DNA from: Rhodoplanes tepidamans
GTDB taxonomy: Bacteria; Pseudomonadota; Alphaproteobacteria; Rhizobiales; Xanthobacteraceae
DNA length: 64,000 bases
Direction: 5' to 3'
Assembly (NCBI RefSeq): GCF_030813915.1
Contig: NZ_JAUSUJ010000007.1
Span: forward strand, 62,001-126,000
Shown piece by piece: positions 36,223 through 48,981 of the stretch (its first letter is position 1; every line of letters starts with the position of its first letter). Made by a program: the position numbers and the translations under genes. The notes beneath the pieces are model-generated. The model saw only the letters and a program-made list of their open reading frames with translations. It was not told where the DNA came from and searched no databases.

Positions 36223-37060
36223 GCCCGCAAGGACGCCCTCGCGCCGGGCCCGGCTGTGGCGGCGTCTCGACGCGTGGAGCTATGCGGCGGTCCTGTCGAC
36301 GCTCGGCGGCGCGGCGATGGTGCTGCTCGCCCTGCCGACCGTGATCGTCCTCGTCACCTCCTTCACATCGGCGGCGACGCTGCGCTTCCCGCCGCCCGGC
36401 TTCTCCACCCAGTGGTACCGCGCCCTGGTCCTCGCCTCTCCCGAGATCGTCGACGCGGCGCTGGTCAGCCTGCAGGTCGCCGCCGTCGCGACCGCGGCCG
36501 CGACCGTCCTCGCGACATCGGCCGCCATCGCCATCGACGCGAGCGCATCGCGCTGGGCGCGGGTGGCCGACACCATGCTGATGTCGCCGCTGCTGCTGCC
36601 CGGGCTGGCGCTGGCGCTCGGCCTGCTCCTCACCTTCAGCCTGCTGGACATGCGCCTGTCGATGACCACCCTGATCATCGGCCATACGGTGATCTGCTGT
36701 CCCTTCATCCTGCGCACCACCCTCGCGAGCCTGGCCCAGATCGACCGCGTGCTCGCCGAGTGCTCGTCCAGCCTGGGAGCCGGCGCGCTGTTCACCTTCG
36801 CTCACGTCACCTTTCCGCTCGCCCGGGGCGGCATCGGCGCCGGCGCCTTCATCGCCTTCATGGCGTCGTTCGACAACGTCGCCATCTCGCTCTTCCTCGC
36901 CGACGCCCATTCGGAGGTGCTGCCGATCCGCCTGTGGGACCTGATCGAGAACCTGCTGGACGTGCGGGCGGCGGCCGCGTCGGGCGTGCTGATCGTCACC
37001 ACCATCGTGCTGATGGTGGTCATGGAGCGGCTGACCGGACTGTCCCGCTACGTGCGCTGA
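36215..37060 (+). CDS. ABC importer permease 2 (PotC-like)
   Basis: A 281-residue partner permease with six TM segments. The EAA-like loop is ECSSSLGAGALFTFAHVTFPLARGG, with E replacing the first EA pair. It overlaps the first permease gene by 8 bp, so the pair is translationally coupled. It ends the importer operon and is convergent with the transketolase gene. Together with the GntR regulator and the deacetylase/racemase pair, it suggests uptake and breakdown of one small nitrogen compound. Confidence 0.88.
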   Translation: MSEPARTPSRRARLWRRLDAWSYAAVLSTLGGAAMVLLALPTVIVLVTSFTSAATLRFPPPGFSTQWYRALVLASPEIVDAALVSLQVAAVATAAATVLATSAAIAIDASASRWARVADTMLMSPLLLPGLALALGLLLTFSLLDMRLSMTTLIIGHTVICCPFILRTTLASLAQIDRVLAECSSSLGAGALFTFAHVTFPLARGGIGAGAFIAFMASFDNVAISLFLADAHSEVLPIRLWDLIENLLDVRAAAASGVLIVTTIVLMVVMERLTGLSRYVR

Positions 37061-37106
37061 CGCGCGGCGCGCCTGCGGGTGACGCCCGCCGATCCTCGCT
37101 CGTCGG

Positions 37107-37138
37107 GCCCCGTGTTCCGCTGTCGCGGCGCACGGGGC
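37107..37138. terminator. Possible bidirectional terminator between the importer and cbbT
   Basis: GCCCCGTG (37107-37114) and CACGGGGC (37131-37138) can pair around a 16-nt loop between two convergent operons. There is no T-tract on either side. The call is weak. Confidence 0.3.
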
Positions 37139-37182
37139 GCCGGACGCGGCGCCGTTCCGCCCGTGCGGGACGACGATGCTCC

Positions 37183-39222
<2,040 letters not shown>

Positions 39223-39251
39223 GGTGGTGTCTCCCCGGTATCGTTCTGGCG

Positions 39252-39354
39252 GTCATTCCGGGGCGGCGCGCAGCGCCGAACCCGGAATCCAACCGCACTT
39301 TCGGAATAGTTCGCTGGATTCCGGGTTCGCGCCTTCGGCGCGCCCCGGAATGAC
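39252..39354. repeat. 103-bp palindromic repeat, cbb copy 1
   Basis: GTCATTCCGGGGCG at the left is mirrored by GCCCCGGAATGAC at the right, with inner arms CGAACCCGGAATCCA and TGGATTCCGGGTTCG. It fills the cbbP-cbbT gap. Three more copies lie in the same operon. Confidence 0.9.
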
Positions 39355-39365
39355 CGCGCTGAATC

Positions 39366-40244
39366 TCACGCCAGCGCGCGGCGCTTGCGCTCGACGAGCT
39401 TGAGGATCATCGGCGTCAGGATCAGCTGCATGGCGAGGTCGAGCTTGCCGCCCGGGATCACGATGGAGTTGGCCCGGCTCATGAAGCTGCCGTCGATCAT
39501 GGTGCGCAGATAGGCGAAGTCGATGCCGCGCGGGTTCTTGAAGCGGATCACCACCATCGACTCGTCCGGCGTCGGGATCCAGCGCGCCACCAGCGGGTTC
39601 GAGGTGTCGACGGTGGGCACCCGCTGGAAGTTGATGTCGGTCTCGGTGAACTGCGGGCAGATCACGTGCACATAGGCGTGCATGCGGCGCAGGATCGTGT
39701 CGGTGACGGCCTCGGTCGAGTAGCCGCGCGCCGCGCGGTCGCGGTGGATCTTCTGGATCCATTCGAGGTTGATCACCGGCACGACGCCGATCTTGAGGTC
39801 GGCATACTGGGCGACGTTGATGGTGTCGGTCGCCACCGCGCCGTGCAGGCCCTCGTAGAACAGGAGGTCCGACTTGTCCTCGAACGGCGCCCAGTCCGTG
39901 AAGGTGCCGGGCGGCGCGCCGAAGCGCTCGGCCTCCTCGGCGCTGTGCACGTAGTGGCGGGTGCGCCCCTTGCCGGTCAGGCCATACTCGCGGAACACGC
40001 GCTCCAGCTCCTCGAGCTCGTTGGCTTCGATGTTGAAGTGGCTGAAGGTCTGGTCGCCCTCGGCGGCGCGCCGGGCGATCTCGGCCTTCATGGTGGCGCG
40101 GTCGTAGCGATGGAAGGCGTCGCCCTCGATCGACACCGCCGTGATGCCCTCGCGGCGGAAGATCTGGTCGAAGGTGTGCTTGACCGTGGTGGTCCCCGCT
40201 CCGGAGGAGCCGGTGACCGAGATGATCGGATGCTTGACGGACAT
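39366..40244 (-). CDS. cbbP: Phosphoribulokinase
   Basis: A 292-residue proteobacterial-type (octameric class) enzyme. The P-loop is VTGSSGAGTTTVKHTF, followed by SIEGDAFHRYDR and FEDKSDLLFYEGLHGAV, with the catalytic aspartate and Walker-B-like region. The RPxxR-like regulatory part includes FINLEWIQKIHRD in outline. It phosphorylates ribulose-5-phosphate with ATP to the RuBisCO substrate and is usually activated by NADH in this class. It lies between cbbF and cbbT, with a repeat on each side. Confidence 0.95.
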   Translation of the reverse strand: MSVKHPIISVTGSSGAGTTTVKHTFDQIFRREGITAVSIEGDAFHRYDRATMKAEIARRAAEGDQTFSHFNIEANELEELERVFREYGLTGKGRTRHYVHSAEEAERFGAPPGTFTDWAPFEDKSDLLFYEGLHGAVATDTINVAQYADLKIGVVPVINLEWIQKIHRDRAARGYSTEAVTDTILRRMHAYVHVICPQFTETDINFQRVPTVDTSNPLVARWIPTPDESMVVIRFKNPRGIDFAYLRTMIDGSFMSRANSIVIPGGKLDLAMQLILTPMILKLVERKRRALA

Positions 40245-40271
40245 TTTCCTGAACCCGGACTTCTGTCTGCC

Positions 40272-40374
40272 GTCATTCCGGGGCGCACCGCGGGTGCGAA
40301 CCCGGAATCCAGCGGCAACGACTGCATTCTTGGCTGGATTCCGGGTTCGCCGCTCCGCGGCGCCCCGGAATGAC
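40272..40374. repeat. 103-bp palindromic repeat, cbb copy 2
   Basis: Same element as copy 1, with outer arms GTCATTCCGGGGCGC and GCGCCCCGGAATGAC. It occupies the gap between cbbF and cbbP. Confidence 0.9.
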
Positions 40375-40413
40375 CGGGAAATGGCTCAATTCAAATCCTC
40401 GACGCCGCTGCTC

Positions 40414-41457
40414 TCACGCCGTCAGCAGCCCCCGCTTGCCGAACAGCGGCGAGCGCTCGGCGATCTCGCCGGGGCCGGTGAGATAGTTCGACACGCGGTC
40501 GACCTTCTCGCGCGAGCCGAAGATCAGGGGCACGCGCTGGTGCAGCTTCTCCGGCACCAGATCCAGGATCGGCGTGCGCCCGTCGGTCGCCGCGGCACCC
40601 GCCTGCTCCATCAGGAGCGCAATGGGAAAGGCCTCGTAGACGAGGCGCAGCCGCCCCTGCGTGTAGCCGGCCCGCGTGTCGGCCGGATACAGATAGATGC
40701 CGCCCCGGATGATGATGCGGTGCGCCTCCGCCACCATCGAGGCGATCCAGCGCATGTTGTAGTCGACCTCGCGCGGCCCGTCCTTGCCCTGCAGCAGATC
40801 GTCGATGTAGAGGCGCAGCCGGTCGTCCCAGTGCCGGTGGTTCGACATGTTGATGGCGAACTCCTTCGCCGCGGCCGGGATGGTGACCCGCTCCGCCACC
40901 AGGCGGTAGACGCCGAGCTTGCGGTCGAGCACGAAGTGCACCGTGCCCTCGCCGACGCTGAGCACCAGCGCCGTGTGCGGCCCGTAGACCGTGTAGCCGG
41001 CGGCGAGCTGGGAGCGCCCCGTCTGGAAGAACGCTGCCTCCGACACCGGGTCGACGCCCGCCGGCGCCGGCAGCACCGAGAAGATGGTGCCGATGGTCAC
41101 GTCGGTGTCGATGTTGGAGGAGCCGTCGAGCGGGTCGATGGCGACCAGCAGCGGCGCCCCCGCCGTCACGGAGACCGGCAGCTCGGCCTCCTCGGAGGCG
41201 TAGGCGGCGACCGGCGCCGCCTTCAGGGCCTCGAACAGCAGGGCGTCGGCGCGGACGTCGAGCTCCTTCTGCTCGTCGTAGCCGTCCGCCCCCTTGCCGA
41301 GGGTGGCCGACAGCGCCCCGGCGAGCGGCCCGTCGGCGACGATGGCCGAGATCGCCGCGGTCGCCCCGGCGATCGCCACCAGGGTTTTTCGCACGGCGCT
41401 CCGGGTCTCGTCCGCGCCGGCCCAGCGTGCCAGATAATCGTCGAGTGTGTCCGCCAT
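40414..41457 (-). CDS. cbbF: Fructose-1,6-bisphosphatase, class I
   Basis: The protein has 347 residues from the ATG at 41457 ([12 protein letters not shown]). The metal-binding signature is [21 protein letters not shown] carries the first metal-binding glutamates, and [25 protein letters not shown] lies in the substrate-binding half. It hydrolyses fructose-1,6-bisphosphate, and CbbF enzymes often also act on sedoheptulose-1,7-bisphosphate. It lies 53 bp after cbbX, the only gap in the operon without the repeat. Confidence 0.94.
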   Translation of the reverse strand: MADTLDDYLARWAGADETRSAVRKTLVAIAGATAAISAIVADGPLAGALSATLGKGADGYDEQKELDVRADALLFEALKAAPVAAYASEEAELPVSVTAGAPLLVAIDPLDGSSNIDTDVTIGTIFSVLPAPAGVDPVSEAAFFQTGRSQLAAGYTVYGPHTALVLSVGEGTVHFVLDRKLGVYRLVAERVTIPAAAKEFAINMSNHRHWDDRLRLYIDDLLQGKDGPREVDYNMRWIASMVAEAHRIIIRGGIYLYPADTRAGYTQGRLRLVYEAFPIALLMEQAGAAATDGRTPILDLVPEKLHQRVPLIFGSREKVDRVSNYLTGPGEIAERSPLFGKRGLLTA

Positions 41458-41510
41458 GATCGTTCCCCGTCCCGCTCCGGCGTGCACTGTCGCGCCGCCG
41501 GCACCAGCTG

Positions 41511-42443
41511 TCAGTCCGAAAAAACCCGGCTGGCGCGGATTTCCGCCGCCGTGATGGTGCGCAGCGCGTCCTGGTCGACCGGTCCGTCGGCCTCGAACAG
41601 CCGCATCGCCTGGCGCAGCCGCGCCCGGTCGAAGGCGTTGCGCATGGATCGTGCGTTCGCGAAGGACGGCCTCCGCCGCCGCGCCGTGACGTAGTCGACC
41701 AGCGCGGCCCGCGCCCCGTCGTCGAACCGGTAGCCCTCGGCGGCCGCGAGCGTCTCCGTGATGGCCACCAGCTCGGCGTCCTCGTAATCGGGAAAGTCGA
41801 TGTGGTGCGCGATGCGCGAGCGAAACCCGGGATTCGCCGAGAAGAAGGTCTCCATGCGGTCGCCGTAGCCGGCCAGGATCACGACGAGGTCCTCGCGCTG
41901 GTTCTCCATCACCTGGAGCAGGATCTCGATCGCCTCCTGGCCGTAGTCCTTCTCGTTCTCGGGCCGGTAGAGATAGTAGGCCTCGTCGATGAACAGGACG
42001 CCGCCCATGGCGCGCTTGAGCACTTCCTTGGTCTTCGGCGCCGTGTGGCCGATATACTGACCGACGAGATCGTCGCGTGTCACCGAGACGAGGTGGCCTT
42101 TTCGCACATAGCCCAGGCGGTGAAGGATGCTGGCCATGCGCAGCGCCACCGTGGTCTTGCCGGTGCCGGGATTGCCCGTGAACGCCATGTGCAGGGTCGG
42201 CGGCGTCGCGGTGAGCCCGAGCGTGCGGCGCGCCTTGTCGACCAGCAGATAGGCGGCGATCTCGCGGATGCGCCGCTTCACCGGCTTCAGGCCGATCAGC
42301 GCGGCGTCGAGCTCGGCGAGCACGGCGTCGATCTGGGTCTCGTGGTAGAGCGCCTTGAGGTCGACCCGGGCGTCCGCCGGGTTGTCGCCCGCCGCGCCCG
42401 CGACCGGCACCGCCTGCCCCGTTCCGATCGTGCCGATGGTCAT
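41511..42443 (-). CDS. cbbX: Red-type RuBisCO activase CbbX
   Basis: A 310-residue AAA+ protein, start taken at ATG 42443 ([10 protein letters not shown]); ATG 42461 would add six residues. Walker A is [13 protein letters not shown], Walker B is [14 protein letters not shown], and the sensor/arginine-finger region is [17 protein letters not shown]. CbbX hexamers remodel red-type RuBisCO by pulling on the C-terminus of the large subunit to release inhibitory sugar phosphates. It follows cbbS with a repeat between, the normal cbbL-cbbS-cbbX order. Confidence 0.95.
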   Translation of the reverse strand: MTIGTIGTGQAVPVAGAAGDNPADARVDLKALYHETQIDAVLAELDAALIGLKPVKRRIREIAAYLLVDKARRTLGLTATPPTLHMAFTGNPGTGKTTVALRMASILHRLGYVRKGHLVSVTRDDLVGQYIGHTAPKTKEVLKRAMGGVLFIDEAYYLYRPENEKDYGQEAIEILLQVMENQREDLVVILAGYGDRMETFFSANPGFRSRIAHHIDFPDYEDAELVAITETLAAAEGYRFDDGARAALVDYVTARRRRPSFANARSMRNAFDRARLRQAMRLFEADGPVDQDALRTITAAEIRASRVFSD

Positions 42444-42463
42444 GACCGTCTCCGCTGCCACCC

Positions 42464-42566
42464 GTCATTCCGGGGCGCGCCGAAGGCGCGAACCCGGAAT
42501 CCAGCCACCAATTCCGAGCCCGGCTCTGGATTCCGGGTTCGTCGCTGCGCGACGCCCCGGAATGAC
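42464..42566. repeat. 103-bp palindromic repeat, cbb copy 3
   Basis: Outer arms GTCATTCCGGGGCG and CGCCCCGGAATGAC, with inner CGAACCCGGAATCCAG/CTGGATTCCGGGTTCG. It lies between cbbS and cbbX and begins 21 bp upstream of the cbbX start. Confidence 0.9.
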
Positions 42567-42574
42567 CAGCGAGG

Positions 42575-42961
42575 CTAGGCCCGCACCACCGAATAATGCT
42601 GCACCCGGCCCGGCCCCTCGGTGCGCTGGAGGCGATAGGCCACCTCCTCCTTGGGCCGGTGCACCATGAAGGCGAGCCGCACCGTCTCCCAGCCGCGGGT
42701 CGAGTCGAAGGCGGAGAGGCGGATGTAGCTGTCCGGATGCGCGGCCCGGCAGGCCTTCAGCTCGCCCATGACGCCGGCGGCGTCCTTCAGGTCGAACATC
42801 GGGATGCCCCACATGTCCCAGTAGGTGTGGCGCGGATGCGGGTCGTCGGTGAATTCGAGGCTCACCGCCCAGCCATGCGCGAGCGCGTACTCGATCTGCG
42901 CGGCGATCTGCTCGTCGGTGAGGTCGGGGAGGAACGAGAAGGCCCCCTGGGTGATACGCAT
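42575..42961 (-). CDS. cbbS: RuBisCO small subunit, form IC
   Basis: A 128-residue protein. The N-terminus [19 protein letters not shown] and the core [12 protein letters not shown] are typical of red-type small subunits. The C-terminal extension ([28 protein letters not shown] in outline) forms the extra beta-hairpin of form IC/ID enzymes. It assembles with eight large subunits. It lies 155 bp after cbbL, with a repeat in the gap. Confidence 0.95.
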   Translation of the reverse strand: MRITQGAFSFLPDLTDEQIAAQIEYALAHGWAVSLEFTDDPHPRHTYWDMWGIPMFDLKDAAGVMGELKACRAAHPDSYIRLSAFDSTRGWETVRLAFMVHRPKEEVAYRLQRTEGPGRVQHYSVVRA

Positions 42962-43000
42962 TGCTGTGCTCCTTGCCGCGCGGCGGCGAATTCTGTTTCC

Positions 43001-43103
43001 GTCATTCCGGGGCGCGCCCCTGGCGCGAACCCGGAATCCAACCAAACACTCCGAGACTGCCGCTGGATTCCGGGTTCGCCGCTGCGCGGCGCCCCGGAAT
43101 GAC
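43001..43103. repeat. 103-bp palindromic repeat, cbb copy 4
   Basis: Same element, with arms GTCATTCCGGGGCGCG and the mirrored right end, located between cbbL and cbbS. A hairpin in this position could influence the mRNA ratio of the two subunits. Confidence 0.9.
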
Positions 43104-43116
43104 CGAGGCTGCTGAA

Positions 43117-44691
<1,575 letters not shown>

Positions 44692-44699
44692 TTAATGTT

Positions 44700-44716
44700 C
44701 TGAAGCTCCACTTCAG
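44700..44716. promoter_or_regulatory. Probable CbbR binding site
   Basis: CTGAAGCTCCACTTCAG is a 6-bp inverted repeat around a 5-bp centre in the 122-bp gap between cbbL and cbbR. LysR proteins bind such T-centred inverted repeats. The AT-rich sequence beside it (agtaaattttaatg) is a plausible promoter part. Confidence 0.6.
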
Positions 44717-44750
44717 ATCGCCTTAACCCATTCCGGACCCCGGCCGTCCC

Positions 44751-45659
44751 ATGCGCAACCTCACCCTGAAGCAGCTCCGCCTGATCGACAGCGCCGCCCG
44801 GCTCGGCAGCTTCGCGGCCGCCGCCGAGGCCAACCACGTCACGCCGCCCGCCGTGACCATGCAGATGCGCCAGCTGGAGGACGAGATCGGCCTGCCGCTG
44901 TTCGACCGCGACGGCCGCGGGCTGACGCCCACGGCGGCCGGCCGGGAGCTGCTGCTCGCCGCCCGCAAGGTCGAGGCGGCGATCGCCGAGTGCCGCGAGG
45001 CACTGGCCTCGCTGAAGTCGCTCGATGCCGGCCGGGTGACGGTCGGCGTGGTCTCCACCGCCAAGTATTTCGCGCCCCGCATGCTGGCGGCCTTCGCCCG
45101 CAAGCACCCGAAGGTCGAGCTGCAGCTCGTCGTCGGCAACCGTCGCGACATCGTCGCCCAGTTCGAGGCCGGGCTGTTCGACGTCTGCGTGATGGGCCGC
45201 CCGCCCGAGGGGGTGGAGATCGAGAGCGACCGCATCGGCCCGCACCCGCACGTCGTCGTCGCCCCGCCCGATCACCCCCTCGCGAAGAAGCGCCGCCTCG
45301 CCCCGCAGGCGTTGGCCGAGGAGACCTTCCTGGTGCGCGAGCCGGGCTCGGGCACCCGCACCCTGATGGAGAGCTTCTTCGCCAAGGCCGGCCTGGCGCC
45401 GACCATCGGCATGGAGATCGGCTCCAACGAGACCATCAAGCAGGCCGTGATGGCGGGCCTGGGCCTCGCCTTCATCTCGGCCCACACCATCGCGGCGGAG
45501 ATCGCCGACGGCCGCCTGAAGGTGCTCGACGTCGACGGCCTGCCGCTCGAGCGCGCCTGGTTCGTGGTGCGGCTCGCGTCCCGCCGCCTGATGCCGGCCG
45601 CCCAGGCGCTGCGCGCGTTCCTGGCGGCGGAAGGGGCGACCTTCCTGCCCAGGCCGTGA
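44751..45659 (+). CDS. cbbR: LysR-family regulator of the cbb operon
   Basis: A 302-residue protein. The N-terminal winged helix-turn-helix reads LTLKQLRLIDSAARLGSFAAAAEANHVTPPAVTMQMRQLE, and PLFDRDGRGLTPTAAGRELL completes the domain. The ligand-binding domain (residues ~90-300) has GVVSTAKYFAPRML and VREPGSGTR. CbbR activates cbb transcription in response to metabolites such as phosphoenolpyruvate or NADPH. Divergence from cbbL with a shared palindrome is the classical arrangement. Confidence 0.93.
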   Translation: MRNLTLKQLRLIDSAARLGSFAAAAEANHVTPPAVTMQMRQLEDEIGLPLFDRDGRGLTPTAAGRELLLAARKVEAAIAECREALASLKSLDAGRVTVGVVSTAKYFAPRMLAAFARKHPKVELQLVVGNRRDIVAQFEAGLFDVCVMGRPPEGVEIESDRIGPHPHVVVAPPDHPLAKKRRLAPQALAEETFLVREPGSGTRTLMESFFAKAGLAPTIGMEIGSNETIKQAVMAGLGLAFISAHTIAAEIADGRLKVLDVDGLPLERAWFVVRLASRRLMPAAQALRAFLAAEGATFLPRP

Positions 45660-45696
45660 GGGCACCGGCGCCCGGGACCGGCGACGATCCGGACCG

Positions 45697-47640
45697 TCAC
45701 CCGGGCTGGAAGCAGACGAGCCCGTTGGCCGGGATGACGATCTCGGCGGAGGCCGGCAGGCCGTGCATCGGCGGACCGCCGGCGACCACGCCGCTGCCGT
45801 TGCCGGCGACGATCGGATTGACCCAGTTGTCGTAGACGTCGCTGTTGAACACCTCGCGCCAGAGGCCGCCGCGCGGGAAGCCGAGCCGGTAGCCGGAGTG
45901 CGTCGTCTCGGCGAAGCTCGCCACCACGACGAGATCGTCGCCGAAGCCCTCGATCCAGCGGTGGAAGGCGATCACCCGGTTGCCGTTGTGGACGTGGAAC
46001 ACGTTCATGGCGCCGCGCCGCAGCGCCGCGAGGCGCCGCCGCAGCGCGATCAGCTCGCGGGTGAAGCGCAGGTGATCGCTCATCGCCCTGTCGGTCGCGA
46101 GCCCCTCCCACCAGATGCGCAGGTCGCTGCGGTCCGGCGAGTCGCTCCACATCTTGTCCTCGAGGAACTCCTGCCCCATGAACAGCATCGGCACGCCCGG
46201 CCCGGTCAGCAGCAGGCCGGTGGCGACGCGGGCGCGGCTGCGCGCATACCAGGAGCGCGGATCGTCCCAGTGGGCGATCTTGGCGACCCGCGGCCGCTGG
46301 TCGTGCGGCGCGTGATCGATCAGCAGGCCGTCGTGGTTCTCCAGCATCTGCACGGCGCGCCACGCGCCGTCGAAGCCCGGCGGCGGCCGCAGCGCGCCGG
46401 CCACCCGGTCGAGATCGACGAAGGCGTCGCGTCCGCCCGCCGCCTGGCCGACCGCGCCGCGCACCGCCTCGCGCATGCCGTCGTGCCAGACGAGGTCGAA
46501 TCCGGCGCCGCCGAAGGCGCTCGGGCGCACCGCCCAGTCCTTGCCGTCCTTCCAGAACTCGGCGATCTGCACGGCCGACGGCTTCACGAACCGCACCGTG
46601 CCGGTGAGATCCTGGCAGAACCGCCAGCCGCCGAAATTGTCGATGACGCTGACCTCGTCGTAGCGGAAGCCGTCGACATGGTATTCCGACAGGTAGGACA
46701 GCGCGTTGTCGATCAGGAACTGGCGGACGCCGTCGTTCCAGTAGGCGAAGCCCAGGCCGCCGGCCCATTCGCGGTCGGTGAAATAGAGGCTGTCGTTCTG
46801 GTTGCCGGGATCGAGCCGGTCGAAGAAGTAGAGGCTCTCGTCGCCGAAGTCGCCGCCGGCGTGGTTGTAGACCACGTCGAGGATCACGGCCATGCCGTAG
46901 ACGTGGAGGATGTCGACGAGGAGCCGCAGCTGGTTGGCCGCCCCGGTGACGTCCTGCATCGCCACCGGCGGATGGCCGCGCGCCGCGAGCAGCGCGTTGG
47001 CGCGCGCCAGATAGCGGCCGAGATCGGCATCCGACACGCCGTAGTCGAACTCCGGCGAGAAATAGTCGACGCCGTTGTAGCCGAGGCTGAACCGGGTCGG
47101 ATACTCGACGATCGGCAGCGGCTGGACCGCGGTCACCCCGAGATCGGCCAGGTACTCGACCCGGTCCAGCACGTCGAGGAACTTCGCCACCCGGCCCGGC
47201 CGGATGTCGCGTCCGGCCGCGTCGAGCGCACTGAACGTGCCGACGTGGAACTGGTAGATGATCAGATCCTCGAACGGCGGCGCCCGGAAGGCCAAGTCGT
47301 GCCAGGGATAGCGGGCGGGATCGCAGACGACGCAGTTCCAGCTCGGCGCGCTCAGCTCGCGGGCGTGCGGATCGCGCTTGAACCCCTCGCGGCCGGTCGG
47401 CCCGACGACGTAGAACTTGTACTCGGTGCCGTCGGTCACGCCCGGCAGGAAGCCGGTCCAGAACCCCTGCCCGTCCTTGACCAGCCGGGTCGCCTCGTCG
47501 GCCCTGCTCCAGCCGTTGAACGGTCCGGAGACGTGGACCGCCGTCGCGCGCGGCGCCCAGGTCCGGAACGTGCTTCCGCCCGGGAACACATTGGCCCCCA
47601 TCCGCGTCGTCGGGCCGATCCCCCTCTGGCTCGCCGTCAT
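45697..47640 (-). CDS. GH13 glucan enzyme with N-terminal CBM48 (branching-enzyme/amylase-like)
   Basis: A 647-residue protein. An N-terminal CBM48-type domain (residues ~15-95: FRTWAPRATAVHVSGPFNGW) precedes the catalytic barrel. GH13 regions are intact: DVVYNH (255-260), GFRYDEVSVI (nucleophile D328), IAEFW (acid/base E361) and ENHD (434-437). The domain order resembles glycogen branching enzymes and maltooligosyltrehalose hydrolases. There is no signal peptide, so it acts in the cytoplasm, probably on glycogen or maltodextrin. It is the last gene of a five-gene operon with two cupins, a GMC flavoprotein and a CBM48-like fusion. No glgA, glgC or treY/treZ neighbours are present, so its reaction is open. 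Confidence 0.85.
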   Translation of the reverse strand: MTASQRGIGPTTRMGANVFPGGSTFRTWAPRATAVHVSGPFNGWSRADEATRLVKDGQGFWTGFLPGVTDGTEYKFYVVGPTGREGFKRDPHARELSAPSWNCVVCDPARYPWHDLAFRAPPFEDLIIYQFHVGTFSALDAAGRDIRPGRVAKFLDVLDRVEYLADLGVTAVQPLPIVEYPTRFSLGYNGVDYFSPEFDYGVSDADLGRYLARANALLAARGHPPVAMQDVTGAANQLRLLVDILHVYGMAVILDVVYNHAGGDFGDESLYFFDRLDPGNQNDSLYFTDREWAGGLGFAYWNDGVRQFLIDNALSYLSEYHVDGFRYDEVSVIDNFGGWRFCQDLTGTVRFVKPSAVQIAEFWKDGKDWAVRPSAFGGAGFDLVWHDGMREAVRGAVGQAAGGRDAFVDLDRVAGALRPPPGFDGAWRAVQMLENHDGLLIDHAPHDQRPRVAKIAHWDDPRSWYARSRARVATGLLLTGPGVPMLFMGQEFLEDKMWSDSPDRSDLRIWWEGLATDRAMSDHLRFTRELIALRRRLAALRRGAMNVFHVHNGNRVIAFHRWIEGFGDDLVVVASFAETTHSGYRLGFPRGGLWREVFNSDVYDNWVNPIVAGNGSGVVAGGPPMHGLPASAEIVIPANGLVCFQPG

Positions 47641-47664
47641 CCGATGGCCCCTTCGCAGCAGGCG

Positions 47665-48966
47665 TCAGTCGTAGCCGCCGAACATCATCAGGAAGATGTC
47701 GACGTCGGTCGCGTTCATCAGCGCGTGGAGCTGCCCCGGCTTGAGCAGCGCGAAGTGCCCGGCCTTGAGGGTGCGGAGCTCGAAGCAGCGTTCGCGGGTC
47801 GGCATCTTGGTCCAGTCGCCGACCATCATCACGGCCTGGCCGCGCAGCAGGAAGAAGATCTCCTGGTTGTCGCGGTGCCGGTGGATCCCGATGCCGCAAT
47901 TGTTCTTGAGGATGTGGAGGTCGATGTAGTCGACCGCGAGGAAGCCCTCGGTGCGCTCGCCCGCCGCCTTGCGGCCGTAGGCGTCGAACTGCCACGGCTC
48001 GATGGTGCGGCCGAGCTCGCCCGAGCCGGCGAACGCGAAGTAGTTCGACATCAGGTTGCGGTAGTGCAGGAACCCGACGCCGCCGTGCGGGCTCGGGCTG
48101 ATCCCCGCCTTGAGATAGGCGTCCCAGCCGCGCACCGGCATGGCGAACTCGTAATGGTAGTTCCGCCCGTCCTGCGAATCCCAGACCCGGCCGGTCTCGT
48201 CGACCCACGCCAGCTCGAGCCGCAGCGGCAGGATCGGGTGCATCGCGCAGTCCGGCGCGACGCTGCGCATGTCGACGTCGTCCTTGCCCTCGCGATCGAA
48301 CGCGCTCTTCTCGCCGCGGACGATGTCCGGCCGGGTGACCAGCTCGCCGCTGTCGAGCGCCCGCAGCCCGCTCTCGTCCTCGTTGTCGGCGAAGACCCGG
48401 CGGAGATCCGCCCCGGGGTCGCCCCACAGCTCGATCTCGTAGCGGTCGGTCGCCTCGACGTAAGGCACCGTGATCAGCCCGCCCGCGTCCCGCCCGTTGA
48501 CCTTGAGGAACAGCCGGATGGTCTTTCCGGGCAGCCCGCCCATCAGCTCGGCGAGCTTCGAATCCGGGCCGGCCCGGTAGGAGAGCTTGATGAACGGCAC
48601 GATGCGGGCCGGCTGCGGGTCGACGTTCTCGAGGTCCCGCCAGGCGCTGGTGGTCACCCAGCCGCGCAGGATGTAGGTGTCGGTGACCAGGAAGTCGCGG
48701 ACGTTCTGCTTCTGGAAGTCGTTCTTGCTGTCCTGCCGGGTCGGGTCGAGGATGTCGGCGTCGGCGCCCTGCGGCCCGGCGAGCGTCAGCTCGCTGAACG
48801 GCACCAGCGCCTGCAGGTCGTCGGTCAGGTAGTAGTGCCGTGCCGCGGCGAGGTGCTGGGCCTCCGCGTAGCCGATCAGCCGGACCAGCGGATTGTCGCT
48901 GTTGTAGTCCGGGGTCTCGCCGGGCGGGATGCGGACGACGTGGTCGGTGGTGACGATCTCCGACAT
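47665..48966 (-). CDS. Cupin-domain protein B
   Basis: A 433-residue protein. The first ~340 residues look like a mixed beta domain of unknown family (VPFIKLSYRAGPDSKL, LPLRLELAWVDETGRVWDSQDG). The C-terminal cupin has the metal-binding pattern GIGIHRHRDNQEIFFLLRG (H362, H364, E369) and the second motif LLKPGQLHAL with the third His. It may be a metal-dependent oxygenase, isomerase or binding protein. It lies 15 bp after a second cupin gene of exactly the same length and 24 bp before the GH13 gene. No signal peptide. Function unknown. Confidence 0.72.
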   Translation of the reverse strand: MSEIVTTDHVVRIPPGETPDYNSDNPLVRLIGYAEAQHLAAARHYYLTDDLQALVPFSELTLAGPQGADADILDPTRQDSKNDFQKQNVRDFLVTDTYILRGWVTTSAWRDLENVDPQPARIVPFIKLSYRAGPDSKLAELMGGLPGKTIRLFLKVNGRDAGGLITVPYVEATDRYEIELWGDPGADLRRVFADNEDESGLRALDSGELVTRPDIVRGEKSAFDREGKDDVDMRSVAPDCAMHPILPLRLELAWVDETGRVWDSQDGRNYHYEFAMPVRGWDAYLKAGISPSPHGGVGFLHYRNLMSNYFAFAGSGELGRTIEPWQFDAYGRKAAGERTEGFLAVDYIDLHILKNNCGIGIHRHRDNQEIFFLLRGQAVMMVGDWTKMPTRERCFELRTLKAGHFALLKPGQLHALMNATDVDIFLMMFGGYD

Positions 48967-48981
48967 CGTGGATCCGCCTCT

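Noticed and set aside
39252-43103. Repeats in the cbb operon as a CRISPR array
   Set aside because: The copies are 103 bp, palindromic, separated by whole genes and not regularly spaced.
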